Notes under the pieces: model-generated | The model's database searches: none | The model's input: only the letters and a program-made list of their open reading frames with translations | What the model was told of the DNA's origin: nothing | Source: Bradyrhizobium sp. AT1 | GTDB lineage: Bacteria; Pseudomonadota; Alphaproteobacteria; Rhizobiales; Xanthobacteraceae | Assembly (NCBI RefSeq): GCF_001590795.1 | Contig: NZ_JXDL01000001.1 | Location: 818,063 to 863,075, forward strand | DNA: 45,013 bases | Direction: 5' to 3' | Shown: positions 7,047 through 14,548 of the stretch, piece after piece | How positions within the stretch are numbered: the first letter of the stretch is position 1 | Layout of the letters: each line of letters begins with the position of its first letter | Program-made: the position numbers and the translations under genes

Positions 7047-8872
7047 GCGGACACCTGTGCATCGGCAAGCTTGCGCAGCGTTTCGCCGTCATGGCGGCGC
7101 GCAAAGGAGAGGAAGGTTTCGTCGGCAGACGCGCGATGGGCGAGATAGGCCTTGAGCAGCCCCTCCACCGTCTTCGGCGCGTCCTCGGCCTTGAGGTCGT
7201 GATAGACCTCCTGCCCGACGTCGGCATCGGGGCCGAACCCGCCGCCGGTGAAGAGGTGATAGCCCTCCACCGTGTCCTCCTCGTTCACGGGCACGCGCGC
7301 ACCGATCAGGCCGATGTCGCTGATGTAGTGCTGCGCGCAGGAATGGTGGCAGCCGGTGACGTGAATGTTGACCGGCTTGTCCATGGCGACGCGCGGCTCG
7401 CACCAGTCGCCGATCTCCTCGGCATTGCGCTTGGTGTTGGCGGCGGCGAAGCGGCAGCCGGCATTGCCGGTGCAGGCGATCAGGCCGGCACGGATGTGCG
7501 AGGCTTCGACCGCGAGCCCGATCTGCTTGATGGCGGCAATGGCGAGATCGACATTCTCGTCGCGCACGCCTGAGATCAGCAGGTTCTGCCAGACCGTCAG
7601 CCGGATCTCGCCGTCGCCGAGATCGCGCGAAATCTTGGCAAGGCCCCGCATCTGGTCGGAGCTGAGCTTGCCGAGCGTCAGCGAGACGCCGATCCAGTTG
7701 AGGCCGTCCTGCTTCTGCTTGTGCACGCCGACATGGGCCATGCGGTCCGCGACGGGGCGCGGAGCGAACGCCTCTTCCGGCACGCGCGTGAACGGGCTCT
7801 TCAGCCGCTCCTCGACCAGCCCAAGGAAGCCGTCATGGCCCATAGCATCCAGCACATATTTCAGCCGCGCCTTGTTGCGGTTGGTGCGGTCGCCATGGTC
7901 GATGAACACGCGCACGATGGCGTCGGCAACGGCCGTCGCCTGCTCCGGCTTGACGATGATGCCGGAATATTTCGCAAAGTCCTTGTGGCCGGTGATGCCG
8001 CCGAGACCGAGGCGAAACCAGACGCCCGGCTCGACGCCGAAGCCGTCCTTCACCTCATAGGCAGTGAAGGCGATGTCGTTGGTCTCCTCCAGCACCGCAA
8101 TCCTGCCGGCGCCGTCGAAGGCGACGTTGAACTTGCGCGGCAAGCCATAGAGTGAGCGGTCGTTGAGGATGTGGTAGTGCCACTCGCGCGCATAGGGCCG
8201 CGTGTCGATGATTTCCTGCGGATCGATGCCGGCCGTCGGCGTTCCCGTCACGTTGCGAATGTTGTCGGCGCCGGAGCCGCGCGAGCACAGGCCGAGTTCC
8301 TGAATGCCCTCGAGCAGCTTGATCGCGTGCTTCGGCGGGATCTCGCGCAGTTGCAAGTTGGCGCGCGTTGTAACGTGGCTGTAGGGACCGCAGAGCTCGT
8401 CGGCCAGATCGGCAAGGCCCGACATCTGCCAGTGCTTCATGATGCCGTTCGGAATGCGCAGGCGGCTCATATAGGAGTCCTGCGTCGGCGCGACGTAGAA
8501 GATGCCGTAATAACGCCAGCGGAAATTGTCCGCCGGGCTCGGCGGGGTGTTGTCAGCTGCCTGCTGGCGCAGCCGCGGATAAGCATCGAAGGGATGCTCG
8601 TCGCGCTTGAACTTCTCCTGGTCGGCGAGCTTCTTGCCCGACGCGATCACCTTGTCCTGCGCCTTGATGTGCACGGCATCGGGACCAGTGGGTTCGGCGT
8701 TCGCCTTGCCGGCGCCGCCCCCCAGACCGCGACCGACGCGGCTGATCTGCAGACCGGTCGTGAAGCCTTCGAGATAGCGTTTCTGCTCGTCGGTAAAGTC
8801 GACTGCGAGCGTATCGATTTTCATGGTCGGTAACGAAGCTCCTGCGGCCACCAGGGTGGCATCGGCGGACAT
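7043..8872 (-). CDS. nirA: Assimilatory nitrite reductase, siroheme / 4Fe-4S (NirA)
   Basis: A 609-residue nitrite/sulfite reductase with the two-fold repeated ferredoxin-like halves of the family. The four siroheme-bridging Cys are visible as CTGNAGC (Cys467, 473) and TGCHHSC (Cys508, 512), the CX5C and CX3C spacing of siroheme reductases. SHVTTRANLQLREIPP and RNVTGTPTAGIDP are substrate-pocket blocks. It reduces nitrite to ammonium with six electrons. The nasST genes immediately upstream argue for nitrite rather than sulfite. The ATG at 8872 has no clear ribosome-binding site. ATG at 8824 (MKIDTLAVDFTDEQKRYLEGF) matches the family's usual N-terminus and could be the true start, leaving a longer leader. 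It overlaps the flavoprotein gene downstream. Confidence 0.92.
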   Translation of the reverse strand: MSADATLVAAGASLPTMKIDTLAVDFTDEQKRYLEGFTTGLQISRVGRGLGGGAGKANAEPTGPDAVHIKAQDKVIASGKKLADQEKFKRDEHPFDAYPRLRQQAADNTPPSPADNFRWRYYGIFYVAPTQDSYMSRLRIPNGIMKHWQMSGLADLADELCGPYSHVTTRANLQLREIPPKHAIKLLEGIQELGLCSRGSGADNIRNVTGTPTAGIDPQEIIDTRPYAREWHYHILNDRSLYGLPRKFNVAFDGAGRIAVLEETNDIAFTAYEVKDGFGVEPGVWFRLGLGGITGHKDFAKYSGIIVKPEQATAVADAIVRVFIDHGDRTNRNKARLKYVLDAMGHDGFLGLVEERLKSPFTRVPEEAFAPRPVADRMAHVGVHKQKQDGLNWIGVSLTLGKLSSDQMRGLAKISRDLGDGEIRLTVWQNLLISGVRDENVDLAIAAIKQIGLAVEASHIRAGLIACTGNAGCRFAAANTKRNAEEIGDWCEPRVAMDKPVNIHVTGCHHSCAQHYISDIGLIGARVPVNEEDTVEGYHLFTGGGFGPDADVGQEVYHDLKAEDAPKTVEGLLKAYLAHRASADETFLSFARRHDGETLRKLADAQVSA

Positions 8873-8986
8873 GGCACGACCCGCGAGGACGAGGCTGGCT
8901 CCAAGAGCCGGCTTGTCTACCCCACGGTCCGATCAGCTTCGTTGCTGCGGGACTCGGCTCAGCAGGCATCTGTGACAAGCTGGCCG
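8847..8986 (-). promoter_or_regulatory. Structured nirA leader, possible NasT target
   Basis: Downstream of the predicted transcription start, the minus strand can form GGCTC-TTG-GAGCC (extending to CCGGCTC / GAGCCAG with a wobble, about 8911-8895) and GCCAC-CCTG-GTGGC (8860-8847). NasT is an ANTAR antiterminator, and such proteins bind leader hairpins upstream of assimilation genes. I could not find the canonical pair of hexaloop hairpins, nor a T-tract, so this is only a candidate region. Confidence 0.3.
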
Positions 8987-8996
8987 CACTGCAACA

Positions 8997-9012
8997 TTCA
9001 AGTTGCGTGCCA
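8997..9012 (-). promoter_or_regulatory. Near-consensus sigma-54 (RpoN) promoter for nirA
   Basis: On the minus strand TGGCACGcaacTTGAA matches TGGCACG-N4-TTGCW at every fixed position except one, a C to A in the -12 element. GG and the -12 dinucleotide keep the required 10-base spacing. Transcription would begin near 8986, giving a leader of about 113 bases to 8872 or about 160 to 8824. NtrC and sigma-54 control of nitrate assimilation is established in rhizobia; its use here is inferred. Confidence 0.5.
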
Positions 9013-9060
9013 GCTTGCGAGAAATAGAAAGCGTTGTATTTTCTGATGGTTAGGCGTGAA

Positions 9061-9076
9061 CCCGGGATATCCCGGG
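9061..9076. promoter_or_regulatory. Perfect 16-bp palindrome upstream of nirA
   Basis: CCCGGGATATCCCGGG is a perfect palindrome about 49 bases upstream of the -24 element of the nirA promoter candidate. It has no poly-T after it in either direction. It may be an activator or repressor site; the protein is unknown. Confidence 0.4.
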
Positions 9077-9087
9077 CTGCGTAATCT

Positions 9088-9100
9088 CACGAAATTCGTG
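9088..9100. promoter_or_regulatory. Palindrome CACGAAATTCGTG, possible NtrC-type enhancer
   Basis: A dyad with 6-bp arms (CACGAA / TTCGTG) in the nasS-nirA gap, about 76-88 bases upstream of the -24/-12 candidate. On the minus strand TGCACGAATTTCGTG resembles the NtrC consensus GCACC-A-N3-T-GGTGC, with C/G exchanges inside each arm. The distance suits an enhancer for sigma-54 promoters. Confidence 0.35.
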
Positions 9101-9158
9101 CACTTTGATCAATATTTGGGCGACGATTCTGCGTGATCAAAAAGGATGCAGACCCGAA

Positions 9159-10322
9159 TCAGACCCTCCAGCGCCCAACCTCGAAGGCCTCTAGGTGCCC
9201 GCGGATGTTGTCGGGATCAAACACCGGGCCGGCGAAAGCTCCGAACGCTGCGGGGGCGTGCTCGGGTGGCCGGCGGCCGAGCGCCGCATCGTACAGGTCA
9301 GGCCTGAACACGGCCATCGCAGTTCTCACGCCCTCGGGCGTGAGCGCGGTCTGCCCCCATCGCACCATCTGCGCATAGAGCCAGGCGGCCTGGACTGGAT
9401 CGGGGCGCCCTGCCTCTTCCCGGCCCACGAGGAGATAGCGGCGGCTTTCGCGGAAGGTGCCGTCAGGGGAAATCTTCAGGCGTCCGGTCAGGGTGCGCTG
9501 GATGACCTCGGCATCGACGCCGATCCGCTCGGGCTGCGCCAGGATCTGCGTCGTCTCATCGAGGTTCGCAGGACTCTCGATGAACTCGGCCCCCTTCACC
9601 GCCGCGCGCACCAGGCTCGCGACCACATCCGGATTCTTGTCGGCCCAGACCTGACGGACCGCCAACACCTTCTCCGCCGCGCGGTCGAGGATGTCGGAGA
9701 CGAAATGCAGGATATGCCCGATGCCGAGATCGACGGCAATCGAGTTCCAGGGCGCACCGACGCAGAACGCATCGACATGGCCGCTCTTGAGGCTGTCGAC
9801 CATATAGGGCGGCGGCAGCACCACGAGACGCACGTCCTCGTCGGGATCGACGCCGGCCGCGGCCATCCAGAACCGCAACTGGTAATTGTGGGTCGAGAAC
9901 GGAAAGGTCATGCCGAAGGTCAGCGGCTCGGCCCCCTCCTTGCGGCGCTTGGCCACGACCTTCGCCAGCGCTTTCGCCGTGGCCAAGGGATCGAAGCGGT
10001 CGCCGTCGATCTCCTCCATCAGCGCGGCGTGGAGCGCGGGCGAGACCGTGATGGCATTGCCGTTGATGCCGAGGTTGAAGGGCGCGGCGATCGGCACCTT
10101 GACGTGGCCGAGCCCGAGCGAGGACGCGATCGCCACGGGCGCCAAGAGATGCGCAGCGTCGAACAGACCGATATTGAGCTTGTCGCGGACGTTGGACCAG
10201 GAGACCTCGCGCACCAGCTCGACCTCGAGCCCCTCGGCGGCGGTGAACCCCTTGTCGACGGCGACGATGAGCGCTGCGGCATCGACCAGCGGAATGAATC
10301 CGATGCGGAGGGGAGCAGTCAT
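9159..10322 (-). CDS. nasS: Nitrate/nitrite sensor NasS
   Basis: A 387-residue protein related to the NrtA/CmpA nitrate- and bicarbonate-binding proteins of ABC transporters (for example RIGFIPLVDAAALIVAVDKGF at the start, PYMVDSLKSGHVDAFCVGAP near residue 180). It has no signal peptide or lipobox. That is the hallmark of cytoplasmic NasS, which binds nitrate or nitrite and otherwise sequesters NasT. It overlaps the nasT stop by four bases, so the two are made together, and it sits upstream of nirA. The order nasT-nasS-nirA matches what is known of Bradyrhizobium nitrate assimilation. Its stop is followed by the regulatory gap containing the nirA promoter; I see no terminator hairpin there. 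Confidence 0.93.
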   Translation of the reverse strand: MTAPLRIGFIPLVDAAALIVAVDKGFTAAEGLEVELVREVSWSNVRDKLNIGLFDAAHLLAPVAIASSLGLGHVKVPIAAPFNLGINGNAITVSPALHAALMEEIDGDRFDPLATAKALAKVVAKRRKEGAEPLTFGMTFPFSTHNYQLRFWMAAAGVDPDEDVRLVVLPPPYMVDSLKSGHVDAFCVGAPWNSIAVDLGIGHILHFVSDILDRAAEKVLAVRQVWADKNPDVVASLVRAAVKGAEFIESPANLDETTQILAQPERIGVDAEVIQRTLTGRLKISPDGTFRESRRYLLVGREEAGRPDPVQAAWLYAQMVRWGQTALTPEGVRTAMAVFRPDLYDAALGRRPPEHAPAAFGAFAGPVFDPDNIRGHLEAFEVGRWRV

Positions 10323-10909
10323 TTCAGCATCTCCGAGGCGGTGATGATCGACTGCGCGATCTCACCGATTTTCTTCTTCTCGCGCATCGCGGTGGAGCGC
10401 AGCAGCACATAGGCCTCGTCCTCGGTGAGGCCCTTCACCTTCATCAGGATGCCCTTGGCGCGCTCGATGACCTTGCGGTCCTCGAGCTGCGACTTGGTGC
10501 GCTCCAGCTCCTCCTGGAGCTTGGCGAAGGCGTTGAAGCGGGACACGCAGAGGTCGAGGATCGGCTTGATGCGCTCCTTCTTCAGCCCGTCGACGATGTA
10601 GGCGGACACCCCCGCCTCGACCGAGGCCTGGATCGAGGCGGAATCGCTCTGGTCGACGAACATCGCGATCGGCCGTTTCACGGCGCGGCTGACCTGGAAC
10701 ATCGCCTCCAGCACGTCGCGACTGGGGTTCTCCAGATCGATCAGGATGATGTCGGGGTCCACCGCATAAATACGGGCAAGCAGGCTGTGCATCTCGCTGA
10801 TATGGACGACCTGCGTGAATCCGGCCTCCCGCAATCCCTCCTGCAGGATCGCAGCCCGGATCGGGCTTTCGTCGACAATCACGATTTTGGGCGACTGGTC
10901 GGCGCTCAT
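10319..10909 (-). CDS. nasT: ANTAR-type response regulator / antiterminator NasT
   Basis: A 196-residue protein with a receiver-like domain (residues 8-125, IVIVDESPIRAAIL; likely phosphoacceptor position in DIILIDLENPSRD) joined by a coiled helix (LEELERTKSQLEDRK-type) to a C-terminal ANTAR RNA-binding domain, about residues 135-190. The ANTAR signature KVIERAKGILMKVKGLTEDE then AYVLLRSTAMREKKKIGEIA is clear. In the family NasT binds leader RNA and prevents termination when nitrate releases it from NasS. It is the first gene of the nasT-nasS unit. It diverges from rimO across a 111-bp gap. ATG at 10909 is the only start that keeps the full receiver fold. Confidence 0.94.
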   Translation of the reverse strand: MSADQSPKIVIVDESPIRAAILQEGLREAGFTQVVHISEMHSLLARIYAVDPDIILIDLENPSRDVLEAMFQVSRAVKRPIAMFVDQSDSASIQASVEAGVSAYIVDGLKKERIKPILDLCVSRFNAFAKLQEELERTKSQLEDRKVIERAKGILMKVKGLTEDEAYVLLRSTAMREKKKIGEIAQSIITASEMLK

Positions 10910-11020
10910 TGCTCACTCACGGCAGGTGTTTCATCCATAGCACGCCGGAACGCCCTGCAAAGGGTTGTAATTGTGGGCAATTGGGACTAGCTCAGGCCGG
11001 TCAATCAGGCAGATTTGGAT

Positions 11021-12346
11021 ATGGATCAGACGGCTGCGCCCAAGGTCAGCTTCGTGTCGCTCGGGTGTCCCAAGGCATTGGTGGATTCCGAGCGCATCAT
11101 CACGCGCCTCCGCGCCGAGGGCTACGAGCTCGCCCGCAAGCATGACGGCGCGGACATCGTCATCGTCAACACCTGCGGCTTCCTCGACAGCGCCAAACAG
11201 GAATCGCTGTCGGCGATCGGCGAGGCCATGGCCGAGAACGGCAAGGTGATCGTGACCGGCTGCATGGGCGCCGAGCCCGAGCAGATCGAGCAGGCCTATC
11301 CCGGCGTGCTCTCCATCACCGGCCCGCAGCAATATGAGAGCGTGCTCGACGCCGTCCACCGCGCGCTGCCGCCCGCCCACAACCCGCACGTGGACCTGGT
11401 GCCGCCGCAAGGCATCAAGCTGACGCCGCGGCACTACGCGTACTTGAAGATCTCCGAGGGCTGCAACAACCGCTGCACCTTCTGCATCATTCCGAAGCTG
11501 CGCGGCGATCTGGTCTCGCGTCCGGCCAATGACGTGCTGCGCGAGGCCGAGCGCCTGGTCGGCGCCGGCGTCAAGGAACTGCTGGTCATCTCGCAGGACA
11601 CTTCGGCCTACGGCGTCGATCTCAAATACGCCGAGAGCCCGTGGAAGGACCGCCAGGTCCGCGCCAGATTCCTCGACCTCGCCCGTGAGCTGGGCGAACT
11701 CGGAGCCTGGGTGCGGCTGCAATATGTCTACCCCTACCCGCATGTCGACGAGGTCATCGCGCTGATGAACGAGGGCAAGGTGCTGCCCTATCTCGACATC
11801 CCGTTCCAGCACGCGAGCCCCGAGGTGCTGAAGGCGATGAAGCGCCCCGCCGCGCAGGACAAGACGCTGGCGCGGATCAAGCGCTGGCGCGAGGAATGTC
11901 CTGATCTCGCCTTGCGCTCGACCTTCATCGTCGGCTTCCCCGGCGAGACCGATGCCGACTTCGCCTATCTGCTCGACTGGCTGGACGAAGCCGAGATCGA
12001 CCGCCTCGGCTGCTTCAAATACGAGCCGGTGGCCGGCGCAACCTCGAACGCGATCGAGAACCCGGTGCCGGAAGAGGTCAAGCAGGAGCGCTACAACGCG
12101 CTGATGGCCCGCCAGCAGAAGATCTCGGCACGCCGGCTGAAGCGCAAGGTCGGCACGCGCCAGCAGATCATCATCGACGAGGTCGGCCCGACCGTCGCCA
12201 AGGGCCGCTCCAAGGCCGACGCGCCGGAGATCGACGGCGCGGTCTACCTTACCAGCCGCCGCTCGTTGCGGGTCGGCGAGATCGTCACCGCCAAGATCGA
12301 GCGCGCCGACCAATACGATCTGCACGGCAGCGTCGCTGGGTTTTGA
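11021..12346 (+). CDS. rimO: Ribosomal protein S12 methylthiotransferase RimO
   Basis: A 441-residue radical-SAM methylthiotransferase that adds a methylthio group to an aspartate of ribosomal protein S12. The N-terminal UPF0004 domain has its three cluster Cys in [25 protein letters not shown] and [11 protein letters not shown]. The radical-SAM cluster is CNNRCTFC (CX3CX2C), followed by a TIM-barrel region and a C-terminal TRAM-like domain. The SLGCPK and PKLRGD blocks separate RimO from MiaB. ATG at 11021 is preferred; a TTG six bases earlier is also in frame. It is transcribed away from nasT. After its stop at 12346 lies a fragment of the CTCCCGCTTGCGG repeat. Confidence 0.95.
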   Translation: MDQTAAPKVSFVSLGCPKALVDSERIITRLRAEGYELARKHDGADIVIVNTCGFLDSAKQESLSAIGEAMAENGKVIVTGCMGAEPEQIEQAYPGVLSITGPQQYESVLDAVHRALPPAHNPHVDLVPPQGIKLTPRHYAYLKISEGCNNRCTFCIIPKLRGDLVSRPANDVLREAERLVGAGVKELLVISQDTSAYGVDLKYAESPWKDRQVRARFLDLARELGELGAWVRLQYVYPYPHVDEVIALMNEGKVLPYLDIPFQHASPEVLKAMKRPAAQDKTLARIKRWREECPDLALRSTFIVGFPGETDADFAYLLDWLDEAEIDRLGCFKYEPVAGATSNAIENPVPEEVKQERYNALMARQQKISARRLKRKVGTRQQIIIDEVGPTVAKGRSKADAPEIDGAVYLTSRRSLRVGEIVTAKIERADQYDLHGSVAGF

Positions 12347-12392
12347 CGGGCACTTCGTTGTTGCGATCGGTCTCGCCGCGAGCTCGCTGCAA

Positions 12393-12421
12393 CTTCTCCC
12401 GCTTGCGGAGGGGGAGCAGGC
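12393..12421. repeat. Fragment of palindromic repeat family B
   Basis: CTTCTCCCGCTTGCGGAGGG matches one arm of the long palindrome at 19678-19816 and can itself fold on CTCCCGC/GCGGAGG. It sits in the 94-bp gap between the convergent rimO and SUKH-like genes and could act as a bidirectional terminator. Confidence 0.6.
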
Positions 12422-12440
12422 CACTGCTCGGGCTAGATCT

Positions 12441-13394
12441 TCACACTAGCCATTTCGGCACCCAGCGCTCAGGGCGCGGTGCACGGGCGAGATCGGCCTT
12501 GGCCTCGGTCAGCAGCGCCGGCTCACCCTCGATGGTCGGACGCAAATCATAGTCGAAATTCGGCATGACGCGGCCATCGGCATAGAGCCCGAAATTCATC
12601 GCGTACCACAGCCCAAGCTCGGGCTGCGCACGGCGCATCTCCTCGCGCAGATCGCGCAGCAGGGATTCGATCGAGGCCGCTTCCTCGAACGGTTGCGGCC
12701 CGCGCGACAGCACGCGCGCCTGGTACTGCTTGCCGACGATCGCGACCGAGAAACGGGTCTTGTCCCAGGGGTTCTTGCCCTTCGGCAAATGGGCGGCCAG
12801 CCGCCAGCCGAGCTCAGCCATCAGCCGGTGATTGGCCCAATAGTCTTCGCGATCCCGGCTCCATTTTTCCACGAAGCCGCGGAAGTCGGGCAGCTCCGAC
12901 GAAATCTCCTCAGGCGTGGTCGCCTCGCCATGCGGCCGCCCGGCGAGCCACTGCGCGAGCTCGACTGTCTGGGGCTCGACCTCGTCATGCGGCTTGAGAT
13001 CGCTCCAGGCATCGTCGAATTGTTGCGAGGTCAGTTTGGCGAGCAGACCGTCGAGGCTTGGCGCCAGCAATTCGTAATCGCCCTCCGACCCCAGCCCGAC
13101 AATCGGGGGATTGTCGCGGTCGAGACCCGCGCCATACCAGCCGCCGACGGCCGAACCATCCGGCAGACGCATGAACAGCGAAAACCTGTCCCGCAAGGAA
13201 CTGCCGTCGATGATCGGCGCACGATCGGAGAATTGCCCCTGCAGAGAAAAGCAGCCGACGCTGCCCCACGGGCGCCCGTTGAGCCAGTCGGCAAAGTCGA
13301 CCAGCAGCGGGGGCGCCTCGATCCCCGGCGGAAACGCGCCGCGAATGCTGTCGAGGTCGATCGGGTAAGGCGTATCGGACAAGGCTGAAGACAA
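12441..13394 (-). CDS. Hypothetical protein with SMI1/KNR4 (SUKH)-like and YezG-like regions
   Basis: A 317-residue soluble protein. Residues about 45-125 (GSVGCFSLQGQFSDRAP..., then FSLFMRLPDGSAVGGWY and PPIVGLGSEGDYELLAP) resemble SMI1/KNR4 (SUKH) domains, which read 'lpdGs...W......vv.lgseGe...la.s...fL'. The C-terminal 70 residues (ELGLWYAMNFGLYADGRVM then PNFDYD) resemble the YezG/DUF600 pattern of an acidic DG followed by F-x-Y-D. Both are immunity-protein folds of polymorphic toxin systems, but this is weak pattern matching. No toxin gene is adjacent. The only in-frame starts are TTG codons at 13394 and 13382; no ATG or GTG exists upstream before a stop. Convergent with rimO, across a repeat fragment. 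Confidence 0.6.
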   Translation of the reverse strand: MSSALSDTPYPIDLDSIRGAFPPGIEAPPLLVDFADWLNGRPWGSVGCFSLQGQFSDRAPIIDGSSLRDRFSLFMRLPDGSAVGGWYGAGLDRDNPPIVGLGSEGDYELLAPSLDGLLAKLTSQQFDDAWSDLKPHDEVEPQTVELAQWLAGRPHGEATTPEEISSELPDFRGFVEKWSRDREDYWANHRLMAELGWRLAAHLPKGKNPWDKTRFSVAIVGKQYQARVLSRGPQPFEEAASIESLLRDLREEMRRAQPELGLWYAMNFGLYADGRVMPNFDYDLRPTIEGEPALLTEAKADLARAPRPERWVPKWLV

Positions 13395-13635
13395 TCTGGT
13401 TGGTCCCGCCCATCTTGGTCTGAGCGGAGTTGCGTCCGGTTCGAACCAATTCGCGCACCTCGATCACAAACGCGCCAGCGGCGCAATGGTTCTGCCGGGC
13501 GAGCGATGAAAAGGCAACGACCCGGCCGGTATCGGAACGGGCTGCGTGCGCCGTGTGACACTATAGTGCATTCACTCAGAGGTCACGGACTCGTCCTAAC
13601 TCTCCCCCACGTTTTCAACGCGAGCGAGGATTTTG

Positions 13636-14277
13636 ATGAGCCGTCTCTCGGACATGCTGCGCACGCAGCGCTTCGACGATTACCGCTTCTACCACCAGAG
13701 CACCATCAACCAGACGCTGCACCTGATCAGCGCCATCATCTTCCTCGGCTGCTACGCGCTGCTGTTCACGGACGCAGCGATCGCGGGCATCGTCGGCTGG
13801 CTGGCGATGTTGACGCGACAAACCGGGCACTTCTTCTTCGAGCCGAACGGCTATGACGCCGTCAACGACGTCAGCAACGATTACAAGGAGGCGGTGAAGG
13901 TCGGCTACAACCAGACCCGCAAGATCATCCTGCTGCTGGTCTGGGGCAGCGCACCAGTCGCGCTGTACGTGTATCCGACGCTGTTCGGCCTGTTCGATCC
14001 GCCCACCGATCGCTTCGACTTCGTCCGCCATGTCGGCACGCTCTGGCTCGCGATCGGCATCGGCGGCGGCCTTGCCCGCATGCTCCAGCTCTTCGCCACG
14101 CGCGACCTCACGACCGGCCTCGTCTGGGCGTTCAAGGTGCTGACCGATCCCTTTCACAACATCGCCCTGTACTGGAAATCGCCGCTCAAGCTGCTGCGTG
14201 GCGAGCTGATCGACAGCTCGATTGCGGACGCCGATTGGGGTGCCGACGAGGTCGAGGAAGCGCCGCACCTGACCTGA
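13636..14277 (+). CDS. Mpo1-like (DUF962-type) membrane protein
   Basis: A 213-residue integral membrane protein. The N-terminal YHQSTINQTLHLISAIIFL and then LTRQTGHFFFEPNGYDA resemble the Mpo1-like/DUF962 family, where paired His residues in 'H-x3-N-x2-LH' and 'GHxxFE' hold a metal. Yeast Mpo1 is a 2-hydroxy fatty-acid dioxygenase; activity here is not established. Hydrophobic segments lie around residues 28-48, 50-62, 95-115 and 135-155. The tail (residues 195-213) is acidic. ATG at 13636 follows GAGGA by five bases; a TTG one codon earlier is less likely. The 241 bases ahead of it hold no gene that I can support; a CACTATAGTG palindrome lies at 13559-13568. Confidence 0.6.
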   Translation: MSRLSDMLRTQRFDDYRFYHQSTINQTLHLISAIIFLGCYALLFTDAAIAGIVGWLAMLTRQTGHFFFEPNGYDAVNDVSNDYKEAVKVGYNQTRKIILLLVWGSAPVALYVYPTLFGLFDPPTDRFDFVRHVGTLWLAIGIGGGLARMLQLFATRDLTTGLVWAFKVLTDPFHNIALYWKSPLKLLRGELIDSSIADADWGADEVEEAPHLT

Positions 14278-14315
14278 CCGATGCACGCCAGGGCTGTGTC
14301 TTGCAAAACGACCGC

Positions 14316-14343
14316 TTGACAAGTCCTGCCCTTCGCATGTATT
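14316..14343 (+). promoter_or_regulatory. Promoter for the Arg-rich leader ORF
   Basis: TTGACA (14316-14321) is a perfect -35 box. TGTATT (14338-14343), 16 bases on, matches four of six -10 positions. The start would be near 14350, at or a few bases before the ATG at 14354, making the leader almost leaderless. S. meliloti trpL is likewise reported to start at its AUG. Confidence 0.5.
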
Positions 14344-14353
14344 GCCGCGCCCC

Positions 14354-14446
14354 ATGATCAACGCCCGGACCAACCAGCGCACCGAAATGCTCCGCCGTCG
14401 CTCCCGCGACGACGAGAGGGTGCGCCATGTCCGACGACGCCGCTGA
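14354..14446 (+). CDS. Candidate arginine-rich leader peptide (30 aa)
   Basis: The ATG at 14354 opens a 30-codon ORF ending in TGA at 14444-14446. Twelve of its 30 codons are Arg, three of them consecutive at 14-16 (CGC CGT CGC), and the last four before the stop are CGA CGA CGC CGC; rare CGA and AGG codons are included. It begins MINARTNQRTEMLRRRSRDD. There is no ribosome-binding site, consistent with an almost leaderless mRNA. Hairpins and a terminator follow, then the acetylornithine aminotransferase gene. This is the design of an amino-acid attenuator leader. GC-rich DNA favours Arg codons by chance, so 40 percent Arg is suggestive, not proof. Confidence 0.55.
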   Translation: MINARTNQRTEMLRRRSRDDERVRHVRRRR

Positions 14447-14502
14447 ACCACTAAAATTCAGCCGAGGTTTTCGAGAAGGCCGCACCCGCAAGGTGCGGCC
14501 TT
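14418..14502 (+). promoter_or_regulatory. Alternative antiterminator/terminator pairings of the putative Arg attenuator
   Basis: GGGTGCG (14418-14424, codons 22-24 of the leader) is complementary to CGCACCC (14481-14487), most of the 5' arm of the terminator. CGTCGC-TCCC-GCGACG (14396-14411) is a separate hairpin within codons 15-20. GCTGAA (14442-14447, covering the stop) pairs with TTCAGC (14457-14462). The terminator and the 14418-14424 pairing are mutually exclusive, as attenuation requires. Confidence 0.5.
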
Positions 14503-14515
14503 TCTGCTTTCTGCG
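14476..14515 (+). terminator. Intrinsic terminator ahead of argD
   Basis: AAGGCCGCACC (14476-14486) and GGTGCGGCCTT (14492-14502) form an 11-bp perfect stem with a CGCAA loop, followed by the interrupted T-run TCTGCTTTCTG. It lies 30 bases after the leader stop and ends about 46 bases before the argD ATG, so it would cut off argD transcription. Confidence 0.75.
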
Positions 14516-14548
14516 CCCGTTTTCCACCCGCCTCCAGAGGAGTTCGAC

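Noticed and set aside
8941..8995. Long-range stem GTTGC..TGCGG / CCGCA-GCAAC as an ANTAR target in the nirA leader
   Set aside because: Its 5' arm lies between the -12 element and the predicted start near 8986, so half of the stem would not be transcribed if the sigma-54 promoter is used. No canonical hexaloops were found.
9105..9140. TTGATCAATATT and TGATCAAAA as FNR/FixK boxes
   Set aside because: The spacing does not give TTGAT-N4-ATCAA, and the two GATCAA copies are in the wrong arrangement.
11021..12346. MiaB instead of RimO
   Set aside because: MiaB and RimO share the three cluster Cys and the radical-SAM site, but the SLGCPK and C-terminal pattern fit RimO.
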